Of a stretch of DNA of 64,000 nucleotides, positions 11,227-24,071 are shown in pieces. Position 1 is the stretch's first letter; each line of letters opens with the position of its first letter. Below the pieces are notes generated by a model. It did no database searches, was not told the origin of the DNA, and worked only from the letters and a program-made list of their open reading frames with translations. Source of the stretch: Corynespora cassiicola (Eukaryota > Ascomycota > Dothideomycetes > Pleosporales > Corynesporascaceae); contig JAEUWY010000001.1 of NCBI GenBank assembly GCA_022059125.1, forward strand, positions 1,612,001-1,676,000, written 5' to 3'. The position numbers and the translations under genes are program-made.

Positions 11227-12036
11227 TGTTGGCACAACTACATGTATTGCATATATATTTAGATGTTAGATGAGAGCATGGACGGCGTTTTGCTTGCATG
11301 CAGGCTGCATGGGCGACGTACCTTGAATACGGATCGACCATGGTATTGCCTACATCAGAGCAATGTATTACCTGCATGAGCGAACAATTGCCGGCTACCT
11401 GCCTTGGCGCCCGGCAGAATCATTGGCCTACGTATCTGGAATAGTGCTCAAGATAGTAGTTCCATCTGATGTCTCACGCGATACCATCGAGGCTGGGGTG
11501 CCCGAGATCGCCGTGAACAAAGGGTCATCTGACCGTTGCACGGGCCAGTCACTAGCCACAGTGGCGCACACGCTGACTTCGCGACCGCGACATCAAAGGC
11601 ATCGATGCTTCCATCACCAGCGTTATGGCGCGCATCGAGTGCCTACAGCCCTCCAGCAGCGACAATACACGTCCTTGATGTTGATGGTCGCCACATATGG
11701 GCTACCGCGTCCGTCTACCCGACGCCTACCCGCTCCACCTGCGACTGCTCCACCAGCAGGTTCATCCGAGTGAGTATCGCCCGTCGGTGCGCACGCGGGA
11801 GGGCTGACAGGCAGCAGCACGCTATTCCAGCATACTGCTTTCTCACCATCTCAGCGGGACTGTCGGTACCATACTTTGATCCTGTCATAAACTCATGTTC
11901 ATCGATTCCAAATCTTGGCATCCAGTGTTTGATCCTCCACCTTTGCAGATACAGCCACGGGGAAATTTTTCGCCTGACAGCTCCCAATTACGCCTGTCCT
12001 CTCACATTGAACTTGGTTGCAAAATAAAGTAAAAGC
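11227..12036. other. Intergenic
   Basis: 810 bp between two plus-strand genes. It contains overlapping ORFs of 136 and 163 codons, rich in Ser/Thr/Arg/Pro with no domain; I treat them as chance ORFs. Confidence 0.45.
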
Positions 12037-15000
12037 ATGGATCCATCAATGTTACTGGACCCTAGGGGCCTACGCCGGCGAGGTAAGAGTCCCACGCTAC
12101 GTTTACAGCCTCTCTCTTATCAGCCCCGATCTCGGCATTTTTTTAATTCTAATATAAGCCCATTTCTTCAACAAATCGGCCCTCGAGGCGGCAACAACAA
12201 ACTCACTAACCTACCCCAGGTGGTGATTCATCCTCGGGTCAACCCCAACCTCGCCCGGCCCAGTACGACCCACGAGCATTGCTGAACCCAAAGCTAATGC
12301 CCAAGCGTCCGGCTTCAGAAGAGGTGGCGGCCGATCGCGGACGCGAGGAGCCGCCACTACCTGGCCAGATATCACTAGTCGAGCGTTTACACAATGTGCA
12401 CGAGCGCACGGCCTCCCCTTCTAAACGTGTCAAGACCGACGATGAGCGGGCCAAGTCGAGGCCACATGCTGTCATGGGCAGCGGAAACGCCTTGAACTTC
12501 CAAACGACTAGTGCCCGTCCGACCCCCGTATCAACGCCCGGTCCCCCACCCATCGACCTCACCATGAGTAAGTTGTTTTAGGTGTGAACCCGCAGCAGGC
12601 ACTAAGAGAATTCAGGCGACGACGAGGAAGACGTCAGAGTTGTTCAAGACAACTCGTCACAGCTCATATGCATCGGCCAGATTAAACAAGCTTACATTCA
12701 ATCCCATTGTGTCCCTTTCCCTGATCCTAGAAAGTACCGTGGAAATGGTGGACAGCAGAGCCGTATCAAGGTCAGCTTCCGCCGTACAGCCTCGAATTCA
12801 GTCGTGATCCCGGCTATAGATCCTACTGGAGTGGAGTTTGGGCGAGTCGATGTCAAGACTGCCCAAGGCTTAGCCCCGTTGATGGATGCCGCACAAACCA
12901 ATGGCCTAAAATGGCTTGCATGGACATGTCCTCGGCGAAAACAGCCCGGCGAGGGTCCGCCAGGGAGCCCTCTGTCAACTCTGATCGGAATAACTCTCCA
13001 GCTGTATTGTCCACGCAAACATGCCGATAGCATTGGTCAATACTTGGCCAAGAGGCAAATCAACCTGGCAGATCCCTTGTTTGAACTACAGTTGCACGAC
13101 TATTACAATCCTCAGACGAAGCAATGCTTTCAGCGTCAAGATGCAATGCAGCCAACCTTTGAGCCTCAGCCATATGTCGGTAACTCTCGCACCACTGGCA
13201 ATTATACCTTGCGGAGTGCCGAGGAGATCCGCACCGACGTTCAGAACATGTTTGATACCATCATTAATACGGAAGAGATTTCACTCCGCGAGCCCTCTCC
13301 GCTAATCAAAACCCCCCTCTATCCTCACCAGAAGCGTGCACTGCAGTTCATGTGGGACAAGGAGCAGGACTGGTCAGGAGAAGAGGCCGGCAATCGAAAG
13401 GACCTCTTGTGGCAGCTCAAATTCCGCAATGACGGCAGGAAATACTACGAACATGTTATTACCGGCGATGAAGCAGACGTGAAGCCTCCACGCGCACGAG
13501 GAGGCATCCTTGCTGACGAGATGGGTCTTGGAAAGACGCTCAGTATCTTGTCCCTCATTGCAGATTTCGATTCTCTGCAGGCTGCTCAAATATTCTCCGC
13601 ACAGGCGCCGCCACCCAATCCCTACACAGTCATTCCACAAGTCAAGAATAGCAGAGCGACACTCCTTGTATGCCCCCTAAGTACAATGATCAACTGGAAG
13701 AACCAGATTGAGGAGCACTTTTCGGGGTCTGGATTGAAATGGGTCTTTTACCATGGTCCTGAACGCAAGACTATGACGGTGGAGATGCTTGCCGACCATG
13801 ATCTGGTCATTACCACTTATCAGGTTGTGGCCGGCGATGTTAATGATCGCAATAAGGCGATGCAATACATTCACTGGTTCAGAGTTGTGCTTGATGAAGC
13901 TCACGCCATTCGGTCGCCGTCGACAAAGCAGTCCATCGGGGCTTGTTCTTTGGCTGCCCGGAATCGATGGGCTGTGACGGGTACTCCGGTCCAGAACCGA
14001 CTGGAAGATTTAGGAGCGTTGTTCAGGTTCATCCGCCTTGAACCGTTTAACACGACTGCTGGGTTCAATTCCCACATCCTCAATCCATTCAAGGAAGCTG
14101 ATCCTGACGTTGTTCCCAAACTTCAACTGGTTGTCAGTTCGGTCACTCTCCGGCGCTTGAAGCAAGGCGTCATTGATCTCCCTGCTCGGCACGATTCCAT
14201 TGTCCGCCTGAGGTTCTCTAGGGATGAACGCAAACTGCACGACTGGTTCGAACAGGATTCGGCTCGCAAAGTTAATGCAGTCACATCTGGAGACAAGCTG
14301 GGCGGTAATACCTATGCTCGCATTCTTACGGCCATTCTCAATCTTCGCTTGATCTGTGCCCATGGCCGCGATCTGCTGAACGACGAAGCGCTGAAGCTCA
14401 CTGATGGAATGACATATGAAAACCCAGTAGATTTGGACGATGAGGAGGAAGAGATTCCTGCATTGACTCGGAATCAGGCCTATGACATGCTCGAACTGCT
14501 CAACCATACCGATAACGACAGATGCCAAATCTGTCGCCGATCAGTGTTGGAGACGGAGTCGGATGATGAAGATGAGGAAGAAGACCATACGATAGGTTTC
14601 ATGACGTCCTGCTACCATCTAATCTGCCCAAAGCACATCAAGAGGGTCAAGGCGGAGTGGAACAAGCGGATTGAGCCCGACGGACTTATTTCGTGCCAGT
14701 TCTGCGCCACTCGTGTTCGGCCGACGACCTTTGAACTAAAGAATGACGACTGGGCTGAGTACCAGGACGAGCGCGACAGGATGAAAAAGGATCCCAAGCT
14801 GCTGAAAAAGGTCAACAGCTACACTGGACCCCACACCAAGACCAAGGCACTTCTCGAGGACCTCCAAATGAGCAAGGACGAGAGCTTAGCCAGGCCCCAC
14901 GAGCCACCTGTGAAGAGGTAAATTTCACATTGGATCCGTGTCTTTGCCCTTTGCTAACAATACCAGCGTCATATTCTCGACGTGGACCACACACCTTGAC

Positions 15001-15426
15001 CTCCTCGAGATTGCCCTCAAAAATTACGGCCATACCTATGTGCGCCTCGACGGCCGCATGTCTCGTTCGGCCCGTGACAAGGCCATAGAGACTTTTTCCC
15101 ACAACCCCGACGTTCGAAACATTCTTATTTCCATCGGTGCCGGTGGCCTTGGCCTAAATCTGACCATGGCCAACAAGGTGTATGTAATGGAGCCACAGTT
15201 TAATCCTGCTGCCGAGGCCCAAGCCGTGGACCGTGTTCATCGGCTGGGCCAGACGCGCGAGGTTACCATCAAGCGCTTCATCATGGAGGACAGCTTTGAA
15301 GAGAAGATGCTGGAGCTCCAGCGGAAGAAGAAGGCGCTGGCTGACCTGACCATGGCCCGCGAAAAGAGCAGCAAGGAGCAGGCTGCAAAGCAGAGACTGG
15401 AAGACCTCCGAAGTCTCTTCAAGTAG
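12037..15426 (+). CDS. SNF2-family ATPase with RING finger (Rad5/Rad16/HLTF class)
   Basis: Exons 12037-12082, 12220-12567, 12616-14917, 14967-15426; 1,051 aa. Order: disordered N-terminus (~120 aa); a conserved N-terminal domain (~120-330); SNF2 ATPase with Walker A GGILADEMGLGKT (~427-440) and DEAH in VVLDEAHAIRSPSTKQ (~557); a RING-type finger inserted between the two ATPase lobes (~767-830; CQIC...CYHLICPKH...CQFC); helicase C lobe from ~900 with VDRVHRLGQTREV (~987). The lobe-splitting RING is the hallmark of the Rad5/Rad16/HLTF/Uls1 group: DNA translocases that act as ubiquitin or SUMO-targeted ligases in DNA-damage tolerance. I could not decide among Rad5, Rad16, Uls1 and S. pombe Rrp orthology; no clear HIRAN domain is visible. 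A long acidic run interrupts the RING after its first Cys pair. Confidence 0.92.
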
Positions 15427-16743
15427 TGGATGGATCAATGGGCGGGTTGCCAGGCGAGGCACCGGTGATGATTTCTTGATTTTGCATGATGCGCACACGA
15501 ATGAAAAAGTTCAGGGTGGCGCTCGGCTGACGGCAGATTTGCTGAGCCCTGGCATGCGTCGGATTTTCCGACGCCGTCTCATTTCTTTGCCTTGCTGTAT
15601 GGATCGATTTTGGTATCTGCATGCTCATCTCTAGCTTTTACATGGTACTCCGATACCTCATTTCAGATAGACCTGATATTCCACCATTTTTCTCGACTTG
15701 GCTATGTTCAAAATCATTCATTTCCCCTCCAATTCCATGTCACTGTGCGGCCGGAAATAAGGTGAGGTGTTGGGTCACCCACCAAAAACAAGTGGTGGAT
15801 ACCAGATCGTATCGAATGTCCGTGGCCCAGCGCGATGGAACTAGGTCAGAGAAGAGGCAACCAGTAAGCCTGGCCCCTTGTGCTACCAAGCATCCTATAT
15901 AATATGAAGCCCCCCGAGCGAGTCCTCTCATCCAATGTCCTCCCCGAAAATACTTGGCACAGCGCGAGAGCCCCAAGATCTCCTTCCGTCACAACCGTTC
16001 TACCGCCTGCACAAGCCTTAGCCCACACTCCTTCCAGCAGTCGGATGACCTCACCCGAGGAACACGGTCAAAACCTTAATGCGACGGCATCTGGGCATAC
16101 CTGGGCAATCCTTTCTCTGTTCTTGATAAGATGCTGTCTTCCTCACCCTGCTGTCGAGTCCTTTTGGCCCTCCTGCAGCCTTTTTCGTTGGCACTTGATC
16201 CATGATCGCCGCGCAGACGCCCTTTTCGATTGTCTTTTTTGGGACCTCCACAGCGCATACATGCCCCTTTCATCCAATTCCGTTCGTCCTACTCGCGTCG
16301 CAACACGTCTACACGCTCCGGTAGAGTGTCCCGTGATTCTCTTACCGCATTAGGAAAGCGTGCAGGGATGTCCAATCAGGCATCGCGGCTTTCGGGCGTG
16401 CGGAATAGCTGCGGCTAACGGCCAGGGCGCCGCTCTCCCGAGGTCGACAGACCAGCCTCATGGCCTTTCGGAAATAAGCCAGCACGTGTGCGAGCCTTTG
16501 TCAAAATATCTGCGCGGCGGGAGCCAAGTGTCCGCCCACACACTTTTCCTGCATACAGACTTTAGGGACAGACACTCCAAGGTAAGGATCCTTGCTTTCA
16601 TTTTCGATACAGATCAATCTATGTCTCTACATGACAACAGCTGACCGCCATTACAATCATTAGGCGTCCATTATACCTAAGCCCCCTATGTCATTGCAGC
16701 ATGCAGAATCCCGCCAAAACGAAGCGAACCGAGTTGAATCGGA
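15427..16743. other. Intergenic between convergent genes
   Basis: 1.3 kb between the 3' ends of the SNF2 and MFS genes. Several 60-150-codon ORFs on both strands without protein-like composition. Nothing recognised. Confidence 0.5.
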
Positions 16744-18471
16744 TTACAGCGTGTAGATGAAATTGGGGCGTTCGTCGCCCATGTACTTGAGATCCTCCTC
16801 CGTCTTGCCCTCGAGCCAGTGATCCCGCTTTCCGGCCTTGCGGAGCGCGTTCTCGCGCCTGAGCATGAAGTGGGTGAAGACGGTTCCGCCAAAGAGGAAT
16901 AGGAACTGGTACGCTAGCACGACCGAGTGGCCGGTCCTGTAGTGCGGGTTCTCCTGCCTCATGAAGATGTTGGACGAGACGATTCCGTTCATGTTACCCC
17001 AGCCGACGACGACGCCGACCATGACACCTCGCTTGTACACGCCCTCGACGTTGTTGGACGCCCAGGAAAGAGTATTGGAAACGGTCGGGTAGATGCCCAT
17101 GGCGCCGAGGAAGGTTCCTGCGTACTGCACGTTGGGGTCCGTGGTACCGAGCAGCATGGCGAATCCGATGCAGCCGAGCAGGGACACGAACATGTTGCAG
17201 TATCCACGCCACTTGGTGCGATCAGCGAACCAACCGACCAAGACGGTCAAAGCTGCAGCTGCAGCGTACGGTGGCACGGACATGAGCTGAGCCCTGGTTC
17301 CGCGGTATCCCAATCCGAGCAGAATGGTCGGCAAGAAGAGAGAGAATGAGTAGAGCGGGCACAGGCATCCCATGTACTGCACGGCAAATGCCCACGTCTT
17401 CCAGTCCTTCAGGGCGCTATACACATATCGGCGGTTGAGGTGCTCGTTCTGGGCAAGGGTCTGGTTGTCGGCGCGGAGACGACGCATGGCACGGAGCTTC
17501 TCATCGGCGGTAAGGAAGCGGGCGGTATCCGGGAAATCAAAAGTCATCCACCAGCAGAAGATGCCGACGAAGACCGTCATTAGACCCTCGATGATGACTG
17601 CGCCACGTTAGCAACTTCCGACGCTCCCGAATCGGCTATACGTACAGATCCAACGCCATCCCTCGTATCCGCCAACACCGTGCATGTTGGTAATGGCAGC
17701 AGCGAGCAGTCCACCGAAAGATCCAGCCAATGCGGCGGCGGAGAAGAAGAGCGCGGCACGGAAACCGAGCTCCTGGCGCCTGTACCAGCAACTATTCACC
17801 GTCAGACCGTCACGTGACGCGTGGCTTGATTGGACTTACGAAAGGTAGTAGTTGACACCAGGGAACAGACCAGCCTCTGCGAGACCGAGGAACCATCGAC
17901 ACGCGAGCAAACCGGCCTGGTTCTGGACGAGACCCATCAATGTCATGATGACGCCCCAAAGCAGGATGATGCCCGTGAAGAAGATGCGGGGAGTGTAGCG
18001 CTTCAAGACAATGTTGGTGAGCGGCTCAGCTCCGGCATAAGAGATGAAGAAGATGGTCAACGCGTCGTTGTAGTCGCGCCCGGTCATGTTGATGTCGGCC
18101 TCCATGTTGGCAACACGTGCGTTTCCAATGTTGGTACGATCCAGGAATGACAGCAGGTACAGCAAAGCTTGGAGTCGTTAGCGAGCGCTACACACCGAGG
18201 GGCGAAAGCCTCTTACAGAGCCAAGGAATCAACCACAGATCGATCTTCCACAAGAGGGCCTTGTCCTGCGTCATGTTAGAGGTGTCTCGAAAGGGGGTCC
18301 ATGGGCAGCACGTACGAGCCTCGCGCGCTCCTCATCGCTCTTGCCCACGTCGGGGTCGGGCAGCTCATCAATCTCCACCGGGGGAGACGAGTTGCCACTG
18401 CTCTCGAGGTCGCTGGTGGCGGTGACATTGGGCTTGTCGAGGACATCGAGGGTTGACTTCTCATCGGCCAT
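16744..18471 (-). CDS. MFS transporter, allantoate/nicotinate permease (Dal5) family
   Basis: Exons 18316-18471, 18217-18265, 17840-18167, 17646-17791, 16744-17597; 510 aa. Anion:cation symporter family members in fungi (Dal5, Tna1, Vht1-like) import organic anions such as allantoate, nicotinate or biotin with protons across the plasma membrane; the substrate here is not predictable. Visible: acidic N-terminal tail, about 12 hydrophobic segments, the family signature LLYLLSFLDRTNIGNARVAN after TM1, CRWFLGLAEAGLFPGVNYYLS, GWRWIFIIEG across an intron, and WRGYCNMF plus NTLSWASNNVEGVYKRGVM in the second half. Intron 18168-18216 ends in AAG rather than CAG/TAG, with a good CGCTAAC branch point. 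Closely packed introns of 48-50 nt are all in the first half. Confidence 0.93.
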
Positions 18472-20260
18472 TGTGAAGGGTGGGAGCACAGGAGGTCTCT
18501 GAAAGGACTCCAGGCTGGGGGCAGATCGGGCTATCTATACTCTGACCCGCGTGCATGGTGCGCTCGACAGGCCTTGTTCGCCATTTCAGATACTGCCGGG
18601 GTCAGGTAGCGGCCATCGGAACCCCATGGGGGCGGTTGGACGGACGAGAAAGTGGATCCTGCTTGGCCATCAACCTCGACGTCCGAGCGTGGCGGTGGGA
18701 AAGAGGCCGAAACGGGGCAAGACACGGTCAGCAACAGCGCCGCGTACAACGTCGCCATTGCATGCTGCGACGGCAGTCTTGCGGCTAGGCGCTGCTCCTG
18801 CAGTCACACGCACCCGCGGATCCTCCTCAGCAATACGGTAGACTACCACTGGAGCGCGCCGATATTGGGTTTCCACACCCCTCGAGCGGCCCTGCGAAGG
18901 GCTCTGGACGACGAACTCTACCTCTGCCTCATCTGCCTTTAGGCAGGGACCCTCGATTACACCGGGCCAAGCGTATTCATTAGGCAAGTTTGAGTTCCAG
19001 AACGAACGGGACGGCGTCGTCGCCTGGGCTGGGCGTTATCTTTGCGACCAGCCAAAAGCGCCACCCAAGACCTTGGCACAACGCCCTCGAGGGCTCATCG
19101 CGGATAAGAATGCAGCAGGAGGTGGGAGGGGTGCGTTGGACCGAGCGAAGAAGCTTTGCCCATGCGTGCGACCCAAAAACGCAAAAAACGGCAGCAAATT
19201 TGGGCCTCGCACGGCACTTTTCTGGTTCCTTCACGATGCCCCCCTTTGGTGTTGCAGTCGGGCGACGACCCCGTAACCCCAACTTTTCGCTCCCCCGCGT
19301 CCTGGCTCGCGGAGCGGAGACACTCTAGACGTCTTGGCACCGCTACACTGCCTCCCCCGCTTTCGCGCTTGCGCGCGCTGCTTGCTTCGACCCCATCCAT
19401 TCCTTTGAGCCAGTCCCGCCGGTATCCCTCCGAGCGAATTTAGCAGGGCCAGCGCGCGCCCGCCGCTGACAGCCCGCCCTGGCCCTGGCCCTGCTGCGTC
19501 GGGTAAATGGAAGACTGGCCGTCTGCAATTCGCCCGAGCGGGCCCGGCCTGCGCGTCCTGTCGCGCGGGAGAAAGGGTGCGCTGATCCGACGACCGACGA
19601 CGACGGTCCCAATCCGCCCTGTCCATGCTCTGTTATTGCCTTGCCGCCAGCGATACCGAGATTTTGGCTGCTTAGGGGGGAAGGGGGTTGGCCAGGTGTG
19701 CTGCGCCAATGCCCCAAACACCCAGTGCCGTGGCCATGCGAACCGCACGCTTCCTGGACCAGCGGGGATCTGGCTGGGGCTTTCCCGCCGGACACGTGGA
19801 GGAGCCGCTCGTCTGCTGGATGCACAACCTCGGTGTTGAGCCTGAGGGCGGGTGCGGTGCGCTGCGCTGCGATGCGGTTGAGGTGCCAATCTAGCATTGA
19901 GGCGTTGGGACGCAGCCGCATCGCCATGTCCCTGGGCGCTCGCGCGTGGCAATCAGCTGATTGATTACCCAACCGACCCACTGCCCTGTTTATTGAGCGA
20001 CGACGGGGCGGACAATGCACGGTAATCAGACGTGCTGCCGTAGGGCAGCTGGCAGGCATCGTGTGGAGCTTCCCTCCTCTTTTTTTTTATTTTGCCCTGC
20101 GCTTCAAAGGATTCCTTCCATGCACTCCCGGGTCCTACCAACCCCTTGTCTCATCACATCTCATCTCATCCCGCGCCTCGCACGCTTTCGTTTGAGAAGG
20201 AGCGTAGATCCGCTCCCGGTTGTGCGCGCCGCCGTACTGCCTTCTCTCTCTCTCTGGAAG

Positions 20261-20290
20261 CCTGCCTGCCTGCCTGCCTGCCTGCCTGCC
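20261..20290. repeat. (CCTG)n microsatellite
   Basis: About 7.5 copies of a 4-bp unit, directly after a short (CT)n run. Confidence 0.9.
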
Positions 20291-20745
20291 GGCTGGCAAC
20301 GGTACGGTAGGTTCCAGCGACCCGTCCCCTGGACTGTGCCGCAATATGCGTTGAACTCTGATCCGCGTCAAAACGGGCGGCGTGCGTGCGCAGGTCAGAT
20401 CAGGGCCCCTACCTACCTACCCAGTCTGTAATGGCGGATATGCTTCTTTTTTGGTGGGGTTTTTTTTTTGATAAACGAAGAAGTGTAGGCTATGCGTTTT
20501 TTTAGCGCGCCCACGCCCGCGCACGTACGTACGCACAGGTAAGCCCCGAGATGCAGGAGAGGTAAGGTTCAGGGAGGGAACTCCTTGATATTTCTGTTTT
20601 TGTTTTTTTCCTTCTACTGTCAGATCTTGATCTTACTTTTTTTATTCATTTTGGGCGTTGGGCTTCGTATCCATGTTGCCATTATTATTATCATCATTTC
20701 CATTATTATTATTTTAGATTATGGAGGGTTGGTAAGTCTTCCTTT

Positions 20746-20770
20746 CCCCAAGGATATCCTTTCCTTGGGG
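20746..20770. repeat. Perfect 9-bp inverted repeat, 3' of nuclease gene
   Basis: CCCCAAGGA at 20746-20754 pairs with TCCTTGGGG at 20762-20770 around a 7-nt loop, about 70 bp past the stop codon of the minus-strand nuclease gene, so it may form a hairpin in its 3' UTR. Confidence 0.5.
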
Positions 20771-20842
20771 TATTGACCCGTCTACTCGTCTTACGTAGTA
20801 GAATCCTTTTTCCCTTCCTAATTCCTTTGTTTATAAATTTTT

Positions 20843-23059
20843 CTAGGCGCACACGTCCAGCAGCGCGACCGAGGGGTCGTGGTCGCTGACCTGCGAGTCC
20901 CTGTCCACCCACGTGTTGATGTGCACGTGCTCGTACTTTGCCTTCTTCGCGGCGGCGCTCGAGACGAACATGTGGTCGAGCTGCTGCGCGTTCATGTCGA
21001 AGAGGTACGTGTAGCGCTCCGTCTCGTCGATCTTGGCCACGGCGTCGAGGTCCTTGAGGCCCGAGATGTTGACGTAGTCGATGAGGGGCTGGACAAAGGT
21101 GAATTCGTTAAAGTCTCCGCCCGTGATGACCTTTGCGTTCTTGTCCTCTGCGAGGATGGCCTAGAGAGGGGTTTGTGTTAGCTTGATGTCGTGCGGTGCG
21201 CAAGTATTGCAGGGGACGTGGCTCAACAAAATCACAGTCGATCCAGAACATGGGCATGGTTGCAGCCCGCTCTGGATGGAGGAGGGTTTTGTTTCGGGAA
21301 CCCGCCCCCGCGGTTCAGGGTTCAGCTCACCTTTACAAACTCGCCAGTCAACGTGGCCTGCGCGATGCGATCGTCGACGCCGCCGTTGACGGGCGGGCGC
21401 GCATCACCCTGGATGCTGCTCGATCCGCCCTTGGACCCCATGTGCACGTTCACGGTGAAGAAAGTGCCCGCGCCCTTGCCGCCCTTGCCAATGACCTCCC
21501 ACTGCGCGACGAGCGGCTTGCGGCTCGCGGTCCACGCCTCCTCGGCGGGCGCGATGCGGCCGGGGTTGAACTTGAGGCTGGGACCTGCGAGGACCTCGTT
21601 TGCGTCGGTCGCAGAGCCGGCGTTGGGCTTGTATAGCCGGATTAGCGAAGGCTTGTATAGATAAGCTACGCGGATGTTGCCGCCCGGCTGGCCGCCGTCC
21701 TGGTCGTCTGAGGGGGCAATCTCGACAAAGGTGTAGTTTGCGCCTCCGGCTGCGGCGATGGCTTTGGACAGGGTGGTGAGGGTCTGGTTGGCGGTCACGA
21801 CTGGAGGGGAGTTGGAGTCAGCAAGGAACCGCGCAATTGGAAGGTTTTCGAAGTGGTTCGAGACGTACCGGCATCGTTGGTAGGGCCATTGTCGTCCTGG
21901 ACTTCCTGCACAAAGATGATGTCGGGCGAGTTCAGGTACTGGACAATGTGGCCAGCAATGTCGGGTAGGTGAGAGCTGTTTTGCCACAGGTTCTCAACAT
22001 TGTAAACGCCAAAGCTGATGCCGTCACACTTGCCCTTGGACACGAGCTTCGAGGGGGAGGGGAGCTCCGGGGTCTGGGACTTGGTCACCTTGATGGCGGT
22101 GCTGGGGAGGATACGGTAGAAGCCAAAGGCATACGTCACGACACCCGTGATCTCCTCGAGCTCGTCGCCGAGCTTGACGGAGTCGGGGTTGGAGCTGCCA
22201 TCGAGGGGCGATCCGATGATGATGGTCTCTGGGTTGGCATCTGCAAGTTGTTTTGGTCAGCAACGGGACGGAAGTCTGCGGAGTTCCAAGACGACTTTAT
22301 CTGTCTCCCAAGCCTTGTGATGTCTCCGCCCCAAGACCAAGCCTCCAAGAAAATGCAAAGCTCAAGGGCTCAAAACTTACCTTTGTCCGTCATGGTCAAG
22401 CCGCCCCGCTTGTTCTTGCCCGTGACCTTCCAGTCTCCCACGACCCACGTGTCGCCAAAGTTGTTCGGCATGGAGATGGCCCTTGGCTTCCGCACCGTGA
22501 CGAGCTCTCCGCTCAGGCTCTCCCAAAAGTCGAGGCCAAACTTCTTCGGCTGCAGCTCGGGGTTCGCGACCGACACGAGGCTCTGGTTGTTTGGCACGGC
22601 AAAGACATCGCCGCCGTCCAAGCTGCTGAACTGCTGCGTCGGGGGCGATGTCGTATCCTTGCCAATGACGAGCGGCTTGACAGCATTGCCGCTGGACACC
22701 TTGCGCTCCAGCACCGGCGACGAGATCTCGGTCAGGTAGATGTAGTCGCGATTGCTGCGGTACTCGAGGACGCGCCCGCCCAGCACAATGGCGTCGCCCA
22801 CGCTGAGATTGCCGCCGAAGGTGCGGCCGAAGACGTAAATCGACTCCGAAGTCCTGGCGTCGCGGTCCGGTGACTGGGAGCGCAGCCAGAGCCCATCCGG
22901 CCCTTTTGCGGTCACGACGCCTGACACATTGGCCACGGCCTGATTGTTGAAGGGCGAAAGGAAGCGGGGGCCGTTGATTTCTGCGATGCTGAGGGCGGAG
23001 GAGAGGCTTAGGAGGAGGGCAGCCGTGAGGCCGACGACTTGGGCGAGCGAGGGCGCCAT
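20843..23059 (-). CDS. Secreted endonuclease/exonuclease/phosphatase-family protein
   Basis: Exons 22381-23059, 21869-22240, 21331-21800, 20843-21160; 612 aa. The ATG at 23059 begins a clear signal peptide (MAPSLAQVVGLTAALLLSLS, cleavage near residue 24), so the longer upstream frame was not used. Residues ~25-300 look like two OB-fold-type nucleic-acid-binding units, as in bacterial ExeM/NucH-like extracellular nucleases. The catalytic domain follows: YNVENLW, FVQEVQD (metal-binding Glu), VNVHMGSKGG, ITGGDFNEF (Asp/Asn) and QVSDHDPSVALL (catalytic Asp-His). Likely a secreted metal-dependent DNase or phosphodiesterase, useful for nutrient scavenging or degrading extracellular DNA (inference). 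Introns of 140, 68 and 170 nt are longer than elsewhere in the window. Confidence 0.9.
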
Positions 23060-23140
23060 CGGGATCGGGGGGGGGAGCAGGTTTTCAATCCGGAGAAGAA
23101 GAAAAATCGATAAACAAGAATCCCTCCTTGTTTTCCGTTC

Positions 23141-23173
23141 TGCTGCTGATGCTGCTGATGCTGCTGATGCTGC
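23141..23173. repeat. 9-bp tandem repeat (CTGCTGATG)n
   Basis: About 3.5 copies lying in the probable 5' leader or promoter of the nuclease gene. Confidence 0.85.
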
Positions 23174-23997
23174 GAAGGTGTTGCGGTCCGCCTTGCACTC
23201 CAATCGCCCACGGGCGCGGCCCCATTTCTCTTATATAGCATCCCACCCCTCTCTGGACATTATCGCCATCGCGCGCTTCCGCCCCAGGACTATGACCCTT
23301 TTCGCGCGTCCTCCGCGCACCGCGATAACGAAGGTATGCGTCGTCGGAGGTGCGCGATGCACTTGGCCCGCTGAGGCTGAAGGCGTGTGTCGTGTGGTTG
23401 GATGTCGCGTGCCGAGGACAGTGCCCGATTAGGCAGGTCCAGCGCTTTTCGGAGATGAGGCGGCGAACGCGAACATGTGTCTATCAATCAGTTCGCCGCG
23501 TTTTATCACGAGGGCGGGGGACTGGATGGCCCGGCTGTGGCGGTGTTGTATAGAGGCTTGGGGCTCCATTTCGCGTCGCCTTGGGGTGGGTTTTGGTTCT
23601 TCCTTCTCAAGGGGACAAATTTCAGCCGGTGTGGCTCTGTGGAGCGAGAAAGCCAAGAACTGCTGTGTTTAACGACACTGAAGGAAGCATGGTGGCGACA
23701 CTCTGCCATGCCAACGTGCTACTAGGAGCATTGACGATCGTAAGCCTAGTCTTGCGCCCCGTGTTACTCTAGTGCAAAGATATAGGAGATTGGGGCCCTG
23801 TTGGAGTATAAATTGGCGAGCTTGCTAGCTACAAGCCAAGCATCGGGCTTTTCTTGAGCGTGCCACGATACTGCGATAGGGAGATGTGGAGACTTCAAGT
23901 AAGCTTGCCTATATTCAAAATCATCAACGTAACTATATGTTGGCAACATAAGTATGTCCGTTGTGCCTCGAGCTTCTCGACGCGTAGCGACAGTCTT

Positions 23998-24071
23998 CTC
24001 TCCCCGGCCCGGACATCCAGCGCAGCACGATCTTATTCGAATTGGGAGGGTTGATTGTGGAGCCGACAAAG
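23998..24071 (-). repeat. Dispersed MITE-like repeat, partial copy A
   Basis: The end sequence CCCCGGCCCGGACATCCAGC matches the left end of the 50.2-kb element with only C/T changes, and the reverse complement of 24035-24071 contains TTTGTCGGCTCCACAATCAA as at 50.3 and 57.5 kb. Only one end is present. Confidence 0.65.

Larger units (their letters stand above)
18472..20842. other. Long GC-rich intergenic region
   Basis: 2.4 kb with many overlapping ORFs on both strands (Arg/Pro/Ala/Gly-rich, typical of GC-rich noncoding DNA) and no recognisable domain or splice-joined frame. Holds the MFS promoter at its left end, a (CCTG)n tract, poly-T runs, an ATT-rich tract near 20680-20720 and a hairpin near the nuclease 3' end. 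Confidence 0.5.

Noticed and set aside
11363..12027. Two overlapping ORFs before the SNF2 gene
   Set aside because: No domain, no codon-like pattern, and no introns joining them.
19343..20059. 238-codon minus-strand ORF in the MFS-nuclease spacer
   Set aside because: Low-complexity Arg/Ala/Gly/Pro string, no splice-joined extension, overlaps other ORFs equally long.
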